From assembly GCA_020080175.1 (NCBI GenBank), contig JAGHQL010000058.1, forward strand, positions 1 through 64,000: DNA of 64,000 bases. The letters run 5' to 3'. Under the pieces are notes generated by a model. It saw nothing but the letters and a program-made list of their open reading frames with translations. It was not told where the DNA came from and searched no databases. The stretch comes from Glutinoglossum americanum (lineage: Eukaryota > Ascomycota > Geoglossomycetes > Geoglossales > Geoglossaceae). The position numbers and the translations under genes are program-made. Numbering within the stretch: position 1 is the stretch's first letter; each line of letters starts with the position of its first letter. Below, piece after piece: positions 1 through 10,308 of the stretch.

Positions 1-942
1 CATACATACCGAACTCCTCCACCATACCGCGAGAATCGACATAGCCTTACAATACAATTAACCTGAAGTGCATCCAGCGAGGCAATGGTTTTTGAAATCC
101 GAAATGCCGAGACTTCCGCCAGAAACTTGCAAACACCTGTAAAAGGCGACTTCGCGCCGAGGACTTTTCAGCGATTAATTACTCTTACAATACTATGAAT
201 CCCGCAAAAAAGCGGCGGAAGCCAGGCGAGACATCTTACCCGGAAAGGGTGGTGGCTAAACCGAAATAGGAATTCACCAGCATCCGTATTGTTATTGTTG
301 TTCTTCTTGTCAATGTAGATGCCGGTGGAAAGGCATCCAGATCTTGACGCTTCGGCCACTGTTTTCGAACGCTCTTCCACTTCATGCTCTCGCCGTCCAG
401 AGCCGCGCGTATCAATTCGCGTATTTTTAACTAGCTAACCGTCAATCAATCGTCCCTCCCTCCACCGCACTACGCCTCATAGAATGCAACGTTATTATTG
501 CAATCTCTTCTAGCTGCCAGCGATGGTGGTTTACAGCTATAAATATATCTGGCAGGCCTAAACATATTGCTGTATATTGTCTGCCTAACCGATAGACCGG
601 ACAGAACAATATTTGGCCGAGACATGGCGGTCGAGCATAATCCAACACCATTTAAGTAATATAACGAGCTCGATCAGAGCTTTGACATATGTCTTATTGG
701 CTATAAAAATGCAGCCTCCAAGCGTTATTACTTTTGCTTAGCCGCAAGGAGCATAAGGAGGTAAACAGATAGCATAAAAGGGAAAAAAAAATCCAATTCA
801 AAATAGAATTCACAGTATAAACGAGCGGGAAGGCACATTGCAACAATACCAAGAGAAATTGAGATATCTGGGTGGCAAGACTCCGATCTTAGCCACCGCC
901 ATTTGAGAATTTCCACAACCCAATGCGTCTCCAGTTGCACCC
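1..942. other. Gene-free left edge
   Basis: No convincing coding region is visible here. Short reading frames on both strands lack family features. The sequence is AT-rich around 480-900. The first 45 bases on the minus strand contain an ATG followed by a good GTATGT donor, which could be the first exon of a gene lying to the left, but nothing confirms it. Confidence 0.5.
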
Positions 943-1737
943 CTAATTGTCCGGGATCATATCCACAATCGTGTAGGGGCCAATCGATCTCCCTGTGAAG
1001 TCATAGAATGCTCTTGTGTCCCTCTTGTCAGATTCTTGGATTGTGGGAGGGAAATTATAGCTCATGACAGAAAACTCGTTACGTTCTCCAAAGGCAATAG
1101 CTCCACCTTCTGTGGGGTTTCCTCTGAAAGGCCTATCTGCGAATTCATGCCTCAGCCCCAGGATGTGGCCTAACTCGTGGAGAAAGATCTCTTTCTGGAT
1201 ATTTTTCGAGCCTGGCTGAAAGGCACCCTGGTATACAAAGACAGTGTTGAGAGGCTCTTCGTTGGGGAAGAAGGATTCGGCGAGAACAGTGCCTTGATCC
1301 CCTCCATAGACAAGCACGAAAGCAGCGTCTTCGAGATCAGTGACCCATTCGAATGTCACGCCGATATCGAGAGAATTCCATACCTCCGTTGCTGCGTTGA
1401 GTTGGCTTGCAGCATAGGTGGCGTGGTTGAGCGTTGGATAGCCTGTGTAGGAGGCGGCCCACTTCACCGTTGAACCTTTCTTCCAGCGAGGGATATTGAC
1501 GGAGAGTCCCAGCATGATTCCTGCGAGATTGGGTGACCCTACAGTCTGAGGCATTGACTTTTGCGTTGAGCACGTGTACTTTGAGGCGGAAATCGTGAGG
1601 TCATCGTGCACGGACGGGCCTGGGGTACCCATTTTCAGGGTTGCGAACTGCTCCTTCCTGCATGACTCCTTCAACACGTTGATCAACTCTCCCTTCTTCG
1701 AAGGAGAAGAAATAGCAGTGGGTTTTTGGTAAGACAT
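943..1737 (-). CDS. Metzincin-type zinc metalloprotease (M10/M12-like)
   Basis: This single-exon frame encodes 264 residues from the only in-frame ATG, at 1737; an in-frame TAA sits just upstream of a GTG-initiated extension. It carries the metzincin zinc motif HELGHILGLRHE at about residues 187-198, with three His ligands and the catalytic Glu188, and a Met-turn SVMSYN around Met225. Glu follows the third His, as in astacins, but the Met-turn is not the astacin one, so the exact subfamily is open. The catalytic domain seems to cover about residues 80-264. There is no N-terminal signal peptide, so either it acts inside the cell, leaves by a non-classical route, or an upstream exon was missed. 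The fold class and catalytic motif are clear; substrate and location are unknown. Confidence 0.85.
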   Translation of the reverse strand: MSYQKPTAISSPSKKGELINVLKESCRKEQFATLKMGTPGPSVHDDLTISASKYTCSTQKSMPQTVGSPNLAGIMLGLSVNIPRWKKGSTVKWAASYTGYPTLNHATYAASQLNAATEVWNSLDIGVTFEWVTDLEDAAFVLVYGGDQGTVLAESFFPNEEPLNTVFVYQGAFQPGSKNIQKEIFLHELGHILGLRHEFADRPFRGNPTEGGAIAFGERNEFSVMSYNFPPTIQESDKRDTRAFYDFTGRSIGPYTIVDMIPDN

Positions 1738-2050
1738 CTTGGGTGGTCTAGCAATCGTTCCACACCAGTTTCCAGGGTCGAAAGCCACGGCGAGTTATCG
1801 GTTGGAGAAAGTATGAAGATAATCTTTTAACTGAATGCGAGGAGGTCCGAAGATAGTCTGCGAACTAGAACCGAGAAGGGTTATGAACAACGTATTTATA
1901 TTCAAGTTTTTGGCACGTCGTGATCGAACCTTTCCCCCCCATCATGATAAGGCAACCCCGCTGGACTTTTGTGGGGGAATAGTTTATGTGAGTGATCACC
2001 CCACGTGTTCTAGCTGATGACGGTGGCTTTTTGCCATTATCTTGGCGGGT

Positions 2051-2112
2051 TGTTCTGATCACTCAGCTCCACTTGCTTTCCACTTGCAATTGGGCCGTAG
2101 TCAATGAAACGG
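2051..2112. repeat. Imperfect direct repeat, copy 1
   Basis: About 60 bp that recurs at 2272-2332. Both copies end in the shared stretch TTGGGCCGTAGTCAATGAAA. Differences between copies are mainly C/T and G/A transitions. Confidence 0.8.
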
Positions 2113-2271
2113 ATATCCCACGCTCGGGGGCAGCGGTGACAGAAGCTACAGAGAGCGGGCAGGCTCCCCTTTCGGCTCAGTCCAGGCCACCCGAGATTGC
2201 ACTAGATGTCCCATTTGCCCCAATTTAAGGCGTCAATAAACGAGAGCTGGATAGTAATTGCCCCGACGGAA

Positions 2272-2332
2272 TGTTTTGATCATTCAGCTCCATTTCCTTT
2301 CCGCTTGCGATTGGGCCGTAGTCAATGAAACG
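2272..2332. repeat. Imperfect direct repeat, copy 2
   Basis: Second copy of the 2051-2112 segment, about 220 bp downstream in the same orientation. Five of the six clearest differences are transitions. Confidence 0.8.
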
Positions 2333-2615
2333 ATACCTCAACACATAGGGACAACTCAATTAATCTCCATCAGAGCAATTGTGAGATCCCCAATACCTCA
2401 CGGAGGATATCACACGCCTCACAAGACTATTTCGTGAAGCTACAAGCCGAACACTGGCAAATGCTCGGCCGTGGGGAAGCAGTGCAATGGAATGATCTAT
2501 CTTCATGACAAGTGAGGTGTTAGCCGTCTGCTTGCAGCTATTTTGTCATCTTGGTATTTCCGCATACTATATCTGCACGACTCAGCCGCACTCTTCTGAG
2601 ATTGTGTTAAGGTGC

Positions 2616-2635
2616 TGGTGGTGGTGGTGGTGGTG
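2616..2635. repeat. TGG/GGT trinucleotide microsatellite
   Basis: About six tandem TGG units lie in the gap between the metalloprotease and the next gene. Confidence 0.9.
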
Positions 2636-3229
2636 TGGAAGTCATAGGCCGAAAGCAGCCCTTGGCAGTGGTATAATATTAGGCCGACTGCATTTTAAAG
2701 GCTGCAGGGGACGAAAGCGGGACGGTCTGATTTGAAATCTGTACGGAGGATTTGTTACCATGCGTGGCAAAATGACTGAGAATTGGAAAATCCCGAAACG
2801 CTGTGACGGCGGCCTCATGGAGGGAGAGAGCAATAGATTTATGCTGATAGTTGAACCTCATGGAAAAGCAGCAGGAGGGCCAAGCGAGACAGACGCTTTA
2901 CTGAAAGAGAAGTGGCTAAACCAGATGGGAAAATTCACCCACATCCAAATTAACATATTTTTAAGAAGTACATATAAGAGATCCCCTGAAGTAGCTCTAT
3001 AAATTCTATAATTTAAGTTAAGAAAAAAACTGCAGTGATCAGAAAATCGCATGCGGCAGAATAAGTCAAGCGCTCAGGGCCCTACGACAGAGTAAAACCC
3101 GTCAGGGTTGCTGCTGGGGCCGAAGTAAGTTTATTAATTTTTTTTATTTTCGCTCCCTCCACAACACCAAGCCTCTTCCCCTTCACCAATCGCGCACGCA
3201 ACGACTACAACTACAACCCACGCCTCGCG

Positions 3230-3784
3230 ATGCCCCCCCAAACGGCATCCCTAGCCCCCTCCTACCCCCCAACAACCACCCCGTCCCCACCAACCCCCGT
3301 CCCCCCCTCCGCAGCCCTCTCCCACATCCAGACCTACCTCCACCGAGCCCTCACAGCCCCTTCCCTGCACCCCTCCGCGCACCTCACCGAACGCGGCCCC
3401 ACGGCCTCCCTCACGAGCTCCACGGCCACGGCCTCGAACCTGACTCTGCATAACCTCCGCCGTCTCGAAGCTGGTTTGCGCGGGGAGCACTTGGGGCCTG
3501 AGCCTGCGCCGCAGCAGCAAGCAGAGGGGGAGGAGGAGGAGGAGGAGGAGGGGAAGGAGGAGGCTCAGTGGGAGGATATGGATGGGGCGCAGGAGGAGCT
3601 GGAGCAGGAGCGGAAGCGGGGTGTTGTGGCTGCGGAGGGGGTGCAGCGGCCCGTTGAGGTTTTGGGCGGGAGGGTTTTGGATAAGGCGGAGAGGAAGAGG
3701 TTGAAGAAGGAGAGGGGCAGGTTGGAGAAGATCGAGAAGGCGGAGAGGAGGAGGAGGGAGAGTGCTGCTGAGAGGGGGGGGTAG
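3230..3784 (+). CDS. Small fungal protein, Pro-rich then acidic then basic
   Basis: An uninterrupted frame of 184 residues. Residues 1-30 are rich in Pro, Thr and Ser. Residues 35-90 look folded, with Leu-rich helices including NLTLHNLRRLEAGLRGEHL. A run of about ten Glu follows near residue 105, and the C-terminal 40 residues are a Lys/Arg/Glu helix (LDKAERKRLKKERGRLEKI) like that of nucleolar or RNA-processing proteins. The coding strand moves from very C-rich to very G-rich, which also opens a long spurious antisense frame. I do not recognise the family. The order Leu-rich helix, acidic stretch, basic tail argues for a nuclear or nucleolar protein, as an inference only. Confidence 0.7.
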   Translation: MPPQTASLAPSYPPTTTPSPPTPVPPSAALSHIQTYLHRALTAPSLHPSAHLTERGPTASLTSSTATASNLTLHNLRRLEAGLRGEHLGPEPAPQQQAEGEEEEEEEGKEEAQWEDMDGAQEELEQERKRGVVAAEGVQRPVEVLGGRVLDKAERKRLKKERGRLEKIEKAERRRRESAAERGG

Positions 3785-4084
3785 ACTTGTTGGGTTCATC
3801 TGCACCATATGCTACCGGAGCTCTCAGGGGCGTTTTTAATACCCGGGAATTCACCGTAGCTTCCGGCGTTCAATGGACATACACTTCATCACCATCAACA
3901 CTCCGTGCTAAACACCGCACTCGTACCCCTCGCACCAAGGAGATGCGCATAGAAATCTACTTCATTCTACCAATCCAGGGCCTAAGGATTCTCCCGACCA
4001 TCAAAGCAAACTTAAAAAAATTTTGTCTTCAAATATGGAACCTCTTCCCTGAGAGTACACAGGCGACCATACAAGATATATCCT

Positions 4085-5728
4085 CTACAACTCCCGATCG
4101 CCAGCCTTCAAGACGCTTGCCTCGTCCTTATCTTTCTTGCTCTTCTCCCCATACCATCCCAACGCACCGAGGCGCTCCGGTAGGATAGGATGCGAAAAGT
4201 GATAGCTAGCATATACCCAATCTGCATCCATGGTGCTCAGATTCTGAATCTGCAGCTTGATCAACGACCTCGCGAGCGATGTCGAGTATCCGAGCTTAAC
4301 CGCAAAAGCATCTATGCGGCGAAGATATCATTAGCATTCAGTTCTTTGGTCTGGCTTCTTAGAAGGCGGGTGGTGGGTGAAGACAAACCTGCTTCAAACT
4401 CATATTTGCGGCTGAGGATGTTCATGAGTAGCTTCACGAGTGTATCCATGGGGGTGAGGGCGTCGGAGAAGAGAATGAAGCCGATGACGATTGGCATTTC
4501 TTTGTGGAATCCGAAGGATTGATAGAGCGAGTGGTTATTGATAAAGACGGAGAAGAGAGCGAAGACGTAGAAGAGGTGGAACTGGTACAAATGTTAGCCC
4601 TAGTTAACGGTTACTTTCTGCGTTCGGTACGCACCTGCGAAATACCCAAAAGCTTCGTGGTGTGACTTAAGCTCCAGTGACCCAGCTCGTGAGCCAAGAC
4701 AGCGACAACCTCCTCAGTCTCGTTCTCCGCAATCAGGGTGTCGTAAATCACAATATGCTTCTTCCATGGCAACCCATAGAAGTATGCATTGCTGTGCGCA
4801 CTCCTCTTACTTCCGTCAATGACATACAACTGATTTAACGGAAACTTCAACTTCCGTGCCAGTGCTTCAACCCCAGACTTGAGTTCGCCTTCGTCGAGAG
4901 GAGACAGCTTGTTAAACAGCGGCAAGATAAGGATCGGGTATATGGTGATGGCGAAGATCTGGATAACGACAGCGAAGAGCCAGAGGTAGTAAAAGAAGCT
5001 AGTACCCGTCTTCTGGATGATCTTGAGGAACCCAGAGAGAATGGGGCTTCCGAGAACAACCATCAGGAACTGGTATTTGAGCATGTCCGTGATGAATATC
5101 CTCGGCGTCTGCTTATTGAATCCAAACTTCTCCTCTAGCACAAAGGTATGATACCATGAGGTTGGTGTGGAGAAAACCGTCCCGATCAAGTTGAAGACGA
5201 GGAAAAACAATAGAGAGTGTGAGATCTCCCCCGCGTATCGCGCCGGGACATAGCGCTCTTGTAGGGTCCCGGAGAGGGCCCAGATTTTCGGGAGGACATC
5301 AAAGTATATAAAACCTAAATTTTGGATTTGATGGTAGAACGCCATGAAAAACCCGAATTTGGCTTTCGCGCGTCCATATTTCTTCTCTCTATCAGCACCT
5401 GCCCGGCCACATCCAGACATCCAGACATCCAGTTGAAAGGTGTGGTAGGAAGAGAGGTCTTACCTGGCTTTTGTCAAAGGTTTCTTGACTCACGGCGCCT
5501 TCCAGAGATTTCGGTGGCTTCGTTGCTTTGAGAACTTTATATTGGCGTAGTGACAAGTAACCCTCGAACAGATATTGCGCGATGGAAAATCCAACGATCA
5601 CACCCTTCCACGGAATGAAAGGCTGGTCAAGAGAGCGCGCCAGTCGCTTTAAAAGATGAAAGATGTCAGCTAGTCCCAAGCAACAAAATGTCATGGACTC
5701 GTAGAACACATACTTGGAGAAGATCCAT
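4085..5728 (-). CDS. STE24: CAAX prenyl protease 1 (Ste24, M48A)
   Basis: Zinc metalloprotease of the ER and inner nuclear membrane that removes the -AAX tripeptide of prenylated CAAX proteins and processes fungal a-type pheromone precursors. Five exons fit: 5714-5728, 5464-5646, 4635-5384, 4389-4581 and 4085-4311, giving 455 residues, close to yeast Ste24 (453). The motif HELGHW lies at about residues 298-303, preceded by the family's NAYFYGLPWKKHIV stretch. The third zinc ligand region, EFEADAF, spans the last intron. Several long hydrophobic membrane spans are present. The first exon codes only five residues (MDLLQ). The largest uncertainty is the acceptor of exon 3, placed at 5384 so that it reads KKYGRAKAKF. 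Intron 2 contains three copies of ACATCCAG. ERG12 lies divergently upstream. Confidence 0.95.
5409..5432. repeat. 8-bp tandem repeat in a STE24 intron
   Basis: Three perfect copies of ACATCCAG lie inside the second intron of STE24. Confidence 0.85.
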
Positions 5729-6635
5729 GGCGCCGTTAGTTAGTTGCTGTGATGAGGACGGACAAAAGGAGTGATAGTCCTCGCAATAATAATATTTGCT
5801 GTCAGGCTGCTGCAACGGTGTCACTTGGTGCCACGATCTATTGTTACCAAAAGAGGCTAATATTCCTGACGTCGGAGGGAGCCTCAGATGTCACGTGAAA
5901 CACATGAAAATACTGCTTTGCTCAAGCGTACGCGACGTTAATACGTTGTATTGTTTCGGCCCCCATAGATATGCTATGCAGTATAATAAATGCCTACCAG
6001 AGGTTCGGGTTTCCCAAATTGTCCATCAGACATGGAACTCTAAAGCCTTTTTTGGATCGAAGCTGCCGTTTTGCGTCTGGCTTTATCGCGGGCGCCAATC
6101 AGGCATTGGACTCCCCTGACTGCTGACACGGTGGGCATGCATCGGATGGAATATGCAGGAGGAAGCATGGTATATCGTCATCGTTTCCATGGCCGTTCTG
6201 GGATATTTCCAAGTTTTCGTGGAAGCTGGGCTGTCCGCAACTGTCTGCAACTGTCTGCAACAGCTCTGATGGGGCGATATTAACGTGCACATATTGGCGG
6301 CCTTCCCCGCGGCCCGTAATACCATGGGAGACATGTAGCCACTAGGATCATGCCGACCAGTAATGCCGCATTACATATTCTTAAGGGGTGACATAGCCAA
6401 AAAGAGTTTGCTCTCTCGTTCTAATTTATAGCTCAGCTTGCAACCCTCGAGAGAAACACCTCAAATCCCTTAATTCCTTTATTCCCTTTACCTGAGTATG
6501 AGATTCGGTGACTAATATTGGGCCCCAGCCCTGTGGATGTTTACTAGCGTGATCGATCTTTGAAACAAAGCGAAAAGGTGAGTTGCATGGTCTCATACGG
6601 GGTCAAGTGTATGAGGAAGTAACGACAGGGACAGG
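5729..6635. promoter_or_regulatory. Divergent intergenic region between STE24 and ERG12
   Basis: About 0.9 kb separates the two start codons, so it must hold both promoters. It contains three 10-bp tandem units at 6231-6260. No gene is seen inside it. Promoter function is inferred from position alone. Confidence 0.6.
6231..6260. repeat. 10-bp tandem repeat
   Basis: Three tandem copies of CTGTCTGCAA (the first has a C in place of one T) in the STE24-ERG12 intergenic region. Confidence 0.9.
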
Positions 6636-8304
6636 ATGGCGGCCAACAATCGTCGTCGCCGGGTTAGCATCTCGGCGTTTCCAAATGGCAAGTCAATGGC
6701 GACTGGGAAAGCTCCTTTGTTGAATACCGATTCCTCATCCGCCGCTATCTCAAACGGTGGACCCGTCCAGTTTGTTCGTCTAGAAGAGGACCTAGAGAGG
6801 TTCAGTTTGGGTCGTCGGAGCACAATGCCCGCGGTGAATGGGGATACGCAACTACTTCGACTTAGAACAGGTCCGGAAAGAAAATTCTCATCACCAATGA
6901 TGCCTGCCTTTATGGTCTCTGCGCCTGGCAAGGTCATCGTCTACGGTGAGCACGCTGTTGTTCACGGCAAGGTACGAGTCACTTACGAGCACCTCTCTAA
7001 AACAAAGAGCTGATTCTAACTGGTGTTGATTGTTCCAGGCTGCAATTGCTGGTGCCATCTCCCTCCGTTCGTACCTCCTCGTCACCACACTCTCTAAGTC
7101 CCGTCGGACAGTCACTCTTAGATTCCCGGACATCTCGCTTGATCATACATGGAATATCGAAGACCTTCCGTGGTCTACATTCCAACATCCCTCCAAGAAG
7201 AAGTTCTACTATAGCCTCGTTACTTCGCTTGATCCAGACCTAATCGAGGCAATGAAACCGCATATCTCAAATATCTCTCCTCACCTTCCACCCGAGACTA
7301 GAAAGATCCACCAGGCCTCAGCGTCAGGTTTTCTCTATCTCTACTTATCGCTCGGTTCACAGACGTCGCCAGCTTCCATCTTTACTCTCCGGTCAACCAT
7401 ACCGATCGGAGCTGGCCTTGGGAGCAGTGCGAGTATATGTGTGTGTCTGAGTTCGGCGCTGTTGTTGCAGATAAGGGCATTGTCAGGCCCTCACCCCGAT
7501 CAGCCAGGCGAAGAGGCAAGCTTGCAGCTAGAGAGAATTAATAGATGGGCTTTCGTGGGTGAGATGTGCATACATGGGAATCCCAGTGGAGTTGACAACA
7601 CAGTCGCGTCTGGGGGCAAGGCTGTGGTGTTCAAGCGGGAAGACTACCAAAAGCCACCTACCGTTACACTCTTAAAGAACTTTCCCGAACTGCCCCTTCT
7701 ACTCGTCAACACGAGGCAATCCCGCTCGACACACACTGAAGTTGCCAAAGTTGGAGTACTCAAGAAGGCACACCCCGTTGTTACGAATATGATGCTTGAT
7801 GCTATCGACAAGGTAACAGAATCCGCGCATACCCTAATCTCGTCGCCCAAGTTTGACAAGAACGACCCGGCAACTCTACAACACTTAGGCGAGCTTATCG
7901 TCATCAACCACGGTCTGCTCGTTTCCTTGGGCGTCTCCCACCCCAAACTTGAACGGATACGGGAACTAGTTGATCACGCGGGTGTTGGCTGGGCCAAACT
8001 CACCGGAGCCGGAGGCGGTGGATGCGCCATTGCGGTATTGAAGCCGGGGGTCAAACATGAGACCCTGCAAGGCCTGGAAGTTCAACTCGATTCAGAAGGG
8101 TTTGAGATATATCAAACCACACTTGGTGGAGACGGCGTAGGTGTTCTATGGCCTGCAGTGTTAAAGAATGGGAGCGACGAGGATGGGGGCGAAGAGATAG
8201 ACCAAGAGAAATTTCTCATGGCAGTAGGAAATGAGGGGGTAGAGAGGCTGGTGGGTGTGGGGATGGATGAGACTAGGGAGGGGTGGAAATTTTGGAGGTA
8301 TTAG
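6636..8304 (+). CDS. ERG12: Mevalonate kinase
   Basis: Cytosolic GHMP kinase that phosphorylates mevalonate to 5-phosphomevalonate, on the route to farnesyl and geranylgeranyl diphosphate and ergosterol. Two exons, 6636-6971 and 7039-8304, give 533 residues. Visible motifs are the N-terminal substrate loop SAPGKVIVYGEHAVVHGK at about residues 94-111, the ATP-binding GHMP motif PIGAGLGSSASICV, the catalytic Asp segment HGNPSGVDNT, and the C-terminal glycine motif KLTGAGGGGCA. The intron falls directly after HGK. About 90 residues precede the conserved core; the start at 6636 is the first in-frame ATG, but a start at MMPAF (about residue 87) would give a protein closer to yeast size. Neighbours STE24 and RAM2 use or process products of this pathway. 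Confidence 0.96.
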
Positions 8305-8793
8305 AGGGCTATCGACTGCCAGGGCGTGCTCGTGTTGGCGTTCCCCGCAATCATTCACACGGGCCCTACTGATTCAATGCGCATGGAGGGGGGGCTAGCG
8401 GCGGACACCTTTACATCCGGTTTCGACACTTCCTCATTGCCGTGCATTAGTTAATGGTAATACTTACTCGAGTTGTAGATTTGCGTGTGTGGACTCTGCA
8501 GGTCTACTGTACTCTATATCTTTGGTCCGTACTATTTATTTTCTGCTCTCTGGAGGGTAATGGGTCGCGGAAATGCAGAATACATACTCTTAAACCTAGC
8601 ATAGATGACAATGTATATGATCTAATCATGGAAGGAAACAAAATGGGTGGTATTTTGAAAGATAACGTGACCAATCCTTTTGTTCATGTTACTATTGTCT
8701 TCATGCCGTGCTATTTTAGCGGGGCACACAAACACCTCGATCACTTCACCCCTCCCTCAACATCCACAACCCCTACTAAAAACCCCAAACATA
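8305..8793. other. Intergenic region ERG12-RAM2
   Basis: About 490 bp between two same-strand genes. It would hold the ERG12 3' end and the RAM2 promoter; no gene or repeat is seen. Confidence 0.5.
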
Positions 8794-10114
8794 ATGAGTT
8801 ATTCTACCTCTCCCGATTGGGCTGACGTTGAGCCCATCGCCCAAGAAGATGGCGATCACCCTCTCGCCGCCATCGCCTACATGGATGATTACAGTGAAGC
8901 GATGTCCTACCTCCGCGCCGTGATGGCTGCCAACGAGCACTCGGAGCGAGCACTCGTGCTCACGGAGGACATAATCTCTATGAACCCAGCGCACTATACT
9001 GTTTGGTAAGCGCTACAGTATCCCTCGTGGGCTGGAGAAGAGAGGAGGTTAATTTTGAGGAAGGCTGTTTAGAGCAAAGACGCTATTCGAGCTTGGTTCC
9101 GATTTGAGGGAGGAGTTGACGTATTTAAATGCGATAGCGTTGAAGTATCAAAAGAATTATCAGATTTGGTAAATACCTATACCCAGCTATTGTTGTCATT
9201 GATGTACTTGTGTTGTTTTTTCGAGATGGCTGTCATTGTTGTCGTTGGGGATACATAGATATTAATTCCCATACGTGCAATACAGGCATCACCGCCAACT
9301 CATAATGGAGAAGCTGGGAGATCCAACTGGGGAAGGCAAGTTCATCGCACAGATGTTCGAGAAGGATGCGAAGAACTACCACGTCTGGTCCTATCGGTGA
9401 GAAAATACTCGATACACCATCGACACCCACCCACTAATCCCTCTCCCAAAATAACAGCCAATGGCTCGTTCGCCACTTCTCCCTCTGGGACTCTCCTACA
9501 GAACTCTCCGATATCCAATCCCTCCTCCTCGCAGACGTCCGCAACAACTCCGCCTGGAACCACCGATTCTTTCTCATCTTCGGCCGGCAGGAACAATACC
9601 CGTCCTTCACCCCACTTCCAGAGACAGTGAAGCGCGAGACCGAGTACGCGAAGACGGCTGTCTATAGTGCGCCGCAGAATCCGTGTCCCTGGGTTTTCCT
9701 ACGCGGGTAAGATCCTTCCCAGGCAGGGGCGTTAAATTTATTTGTTTATTTTCGCCTCTAGAATCCTGAAAAAAACCAAACAACCGCTCTCTACTATCCA
9801 GTCGTTCGCGGCGGAATTCGCGCCGTTTGAGAGGCCGGATGAGGTGAAGAGTTCGCATGCCCTAGACGTTTTGGCGGATATCTTTGCGGAGACGGAGGGA
9901 AGGAAGGAGGATGCTGTGAAGGTATGCCTCTTGTTTGCCATCCCCTTGGTGGGCCTTCGCAAGGAGGCATTGTGAATGCTGACGATGGTTGTCCACTCCA
10001 AAGGTGCTGGACCTACTGGCCCAGAGGTACGATCCGATCAGAGCGAATTATTGGCGGTATAAGAAAGCACGGCTTACCCCTATTCCTATGGCGACGACTG
10101 CGGCGGCCGCTTGA
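8794..10114 (+). CDS. RAM2: Protein farnesyltransferase / geranylgeranyltransferase I alpha subunit
   Basis: Alpha subunit shared by farnesyltransferase and geranylgeranyltransferase I, which attach prenyl groups to CAAX proteins in the cytosol. Six exons fit by phase: 8794-9005, 9064-9168, 9286-9396, 9458-9706, 9762-9921 and 10004-10114, total 315 residues. Four prenyltransferase-alpha repeats are visible through their Trp anchors: NPAHYTVW, NYQIWHHRQ, NYHVWSYRQW and NNSAWNHRFF. A later NPCPWVFLRG gives a fifth. The C-terminus reads YDPIRANYWRYKK, typical of the family. The exon 2 acceptor after GAAG restores VWLFRAKTLFEL, which supports the model. Because of the many introns no long open frame marks this gene. 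It follows ERG12 on the same strand and converges with the dehydratase gene, about 195 bp away. Confidence 0.95.
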
Positions 10115-10308
10115 ATATTTCACGCGGAATGGCGAAACCGGAAATCCTGATATTCTTATTAAACCCTGCAGCTTTCTAGTTTCTTATTGTCTATAAAGGA
10201 AGGCGTTTTATGGTTAGTCCCCAGGGGTAGGAGGACAAAAAGGTGAAAGCTACTTTCAGGGTAAAGCTCTCCTAAGGGCGAAGCAGAAATGGACAAGATA
10301 TTATCCTC

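Larger units (their letters stand above)
1738..3229. other. Intergenic region with duplication and microsatellite
   Basis: About 1.5 kb without a supported gene. It holds an imperfect direct repeat (2051-2112 and 2272-2332) and a short TGG/GGT microsatellite at about 2616-2635. Reading frames here have no recognisable domain. Confidence 0.6.

Noticed and set aside
1-45. Possible first exon of a minus-strand gene (ATG then GTATGT donor)
   Set aside because: Too short, and the rest would lie outside the window, so nothing can confirm it.
3251-3854. Two long minus-strand Pro/Leu-rich frames
   Set aside because: They are antisense shadows of the C- to G-skewed gene at 3230-3784 and have only low-complexity composition.
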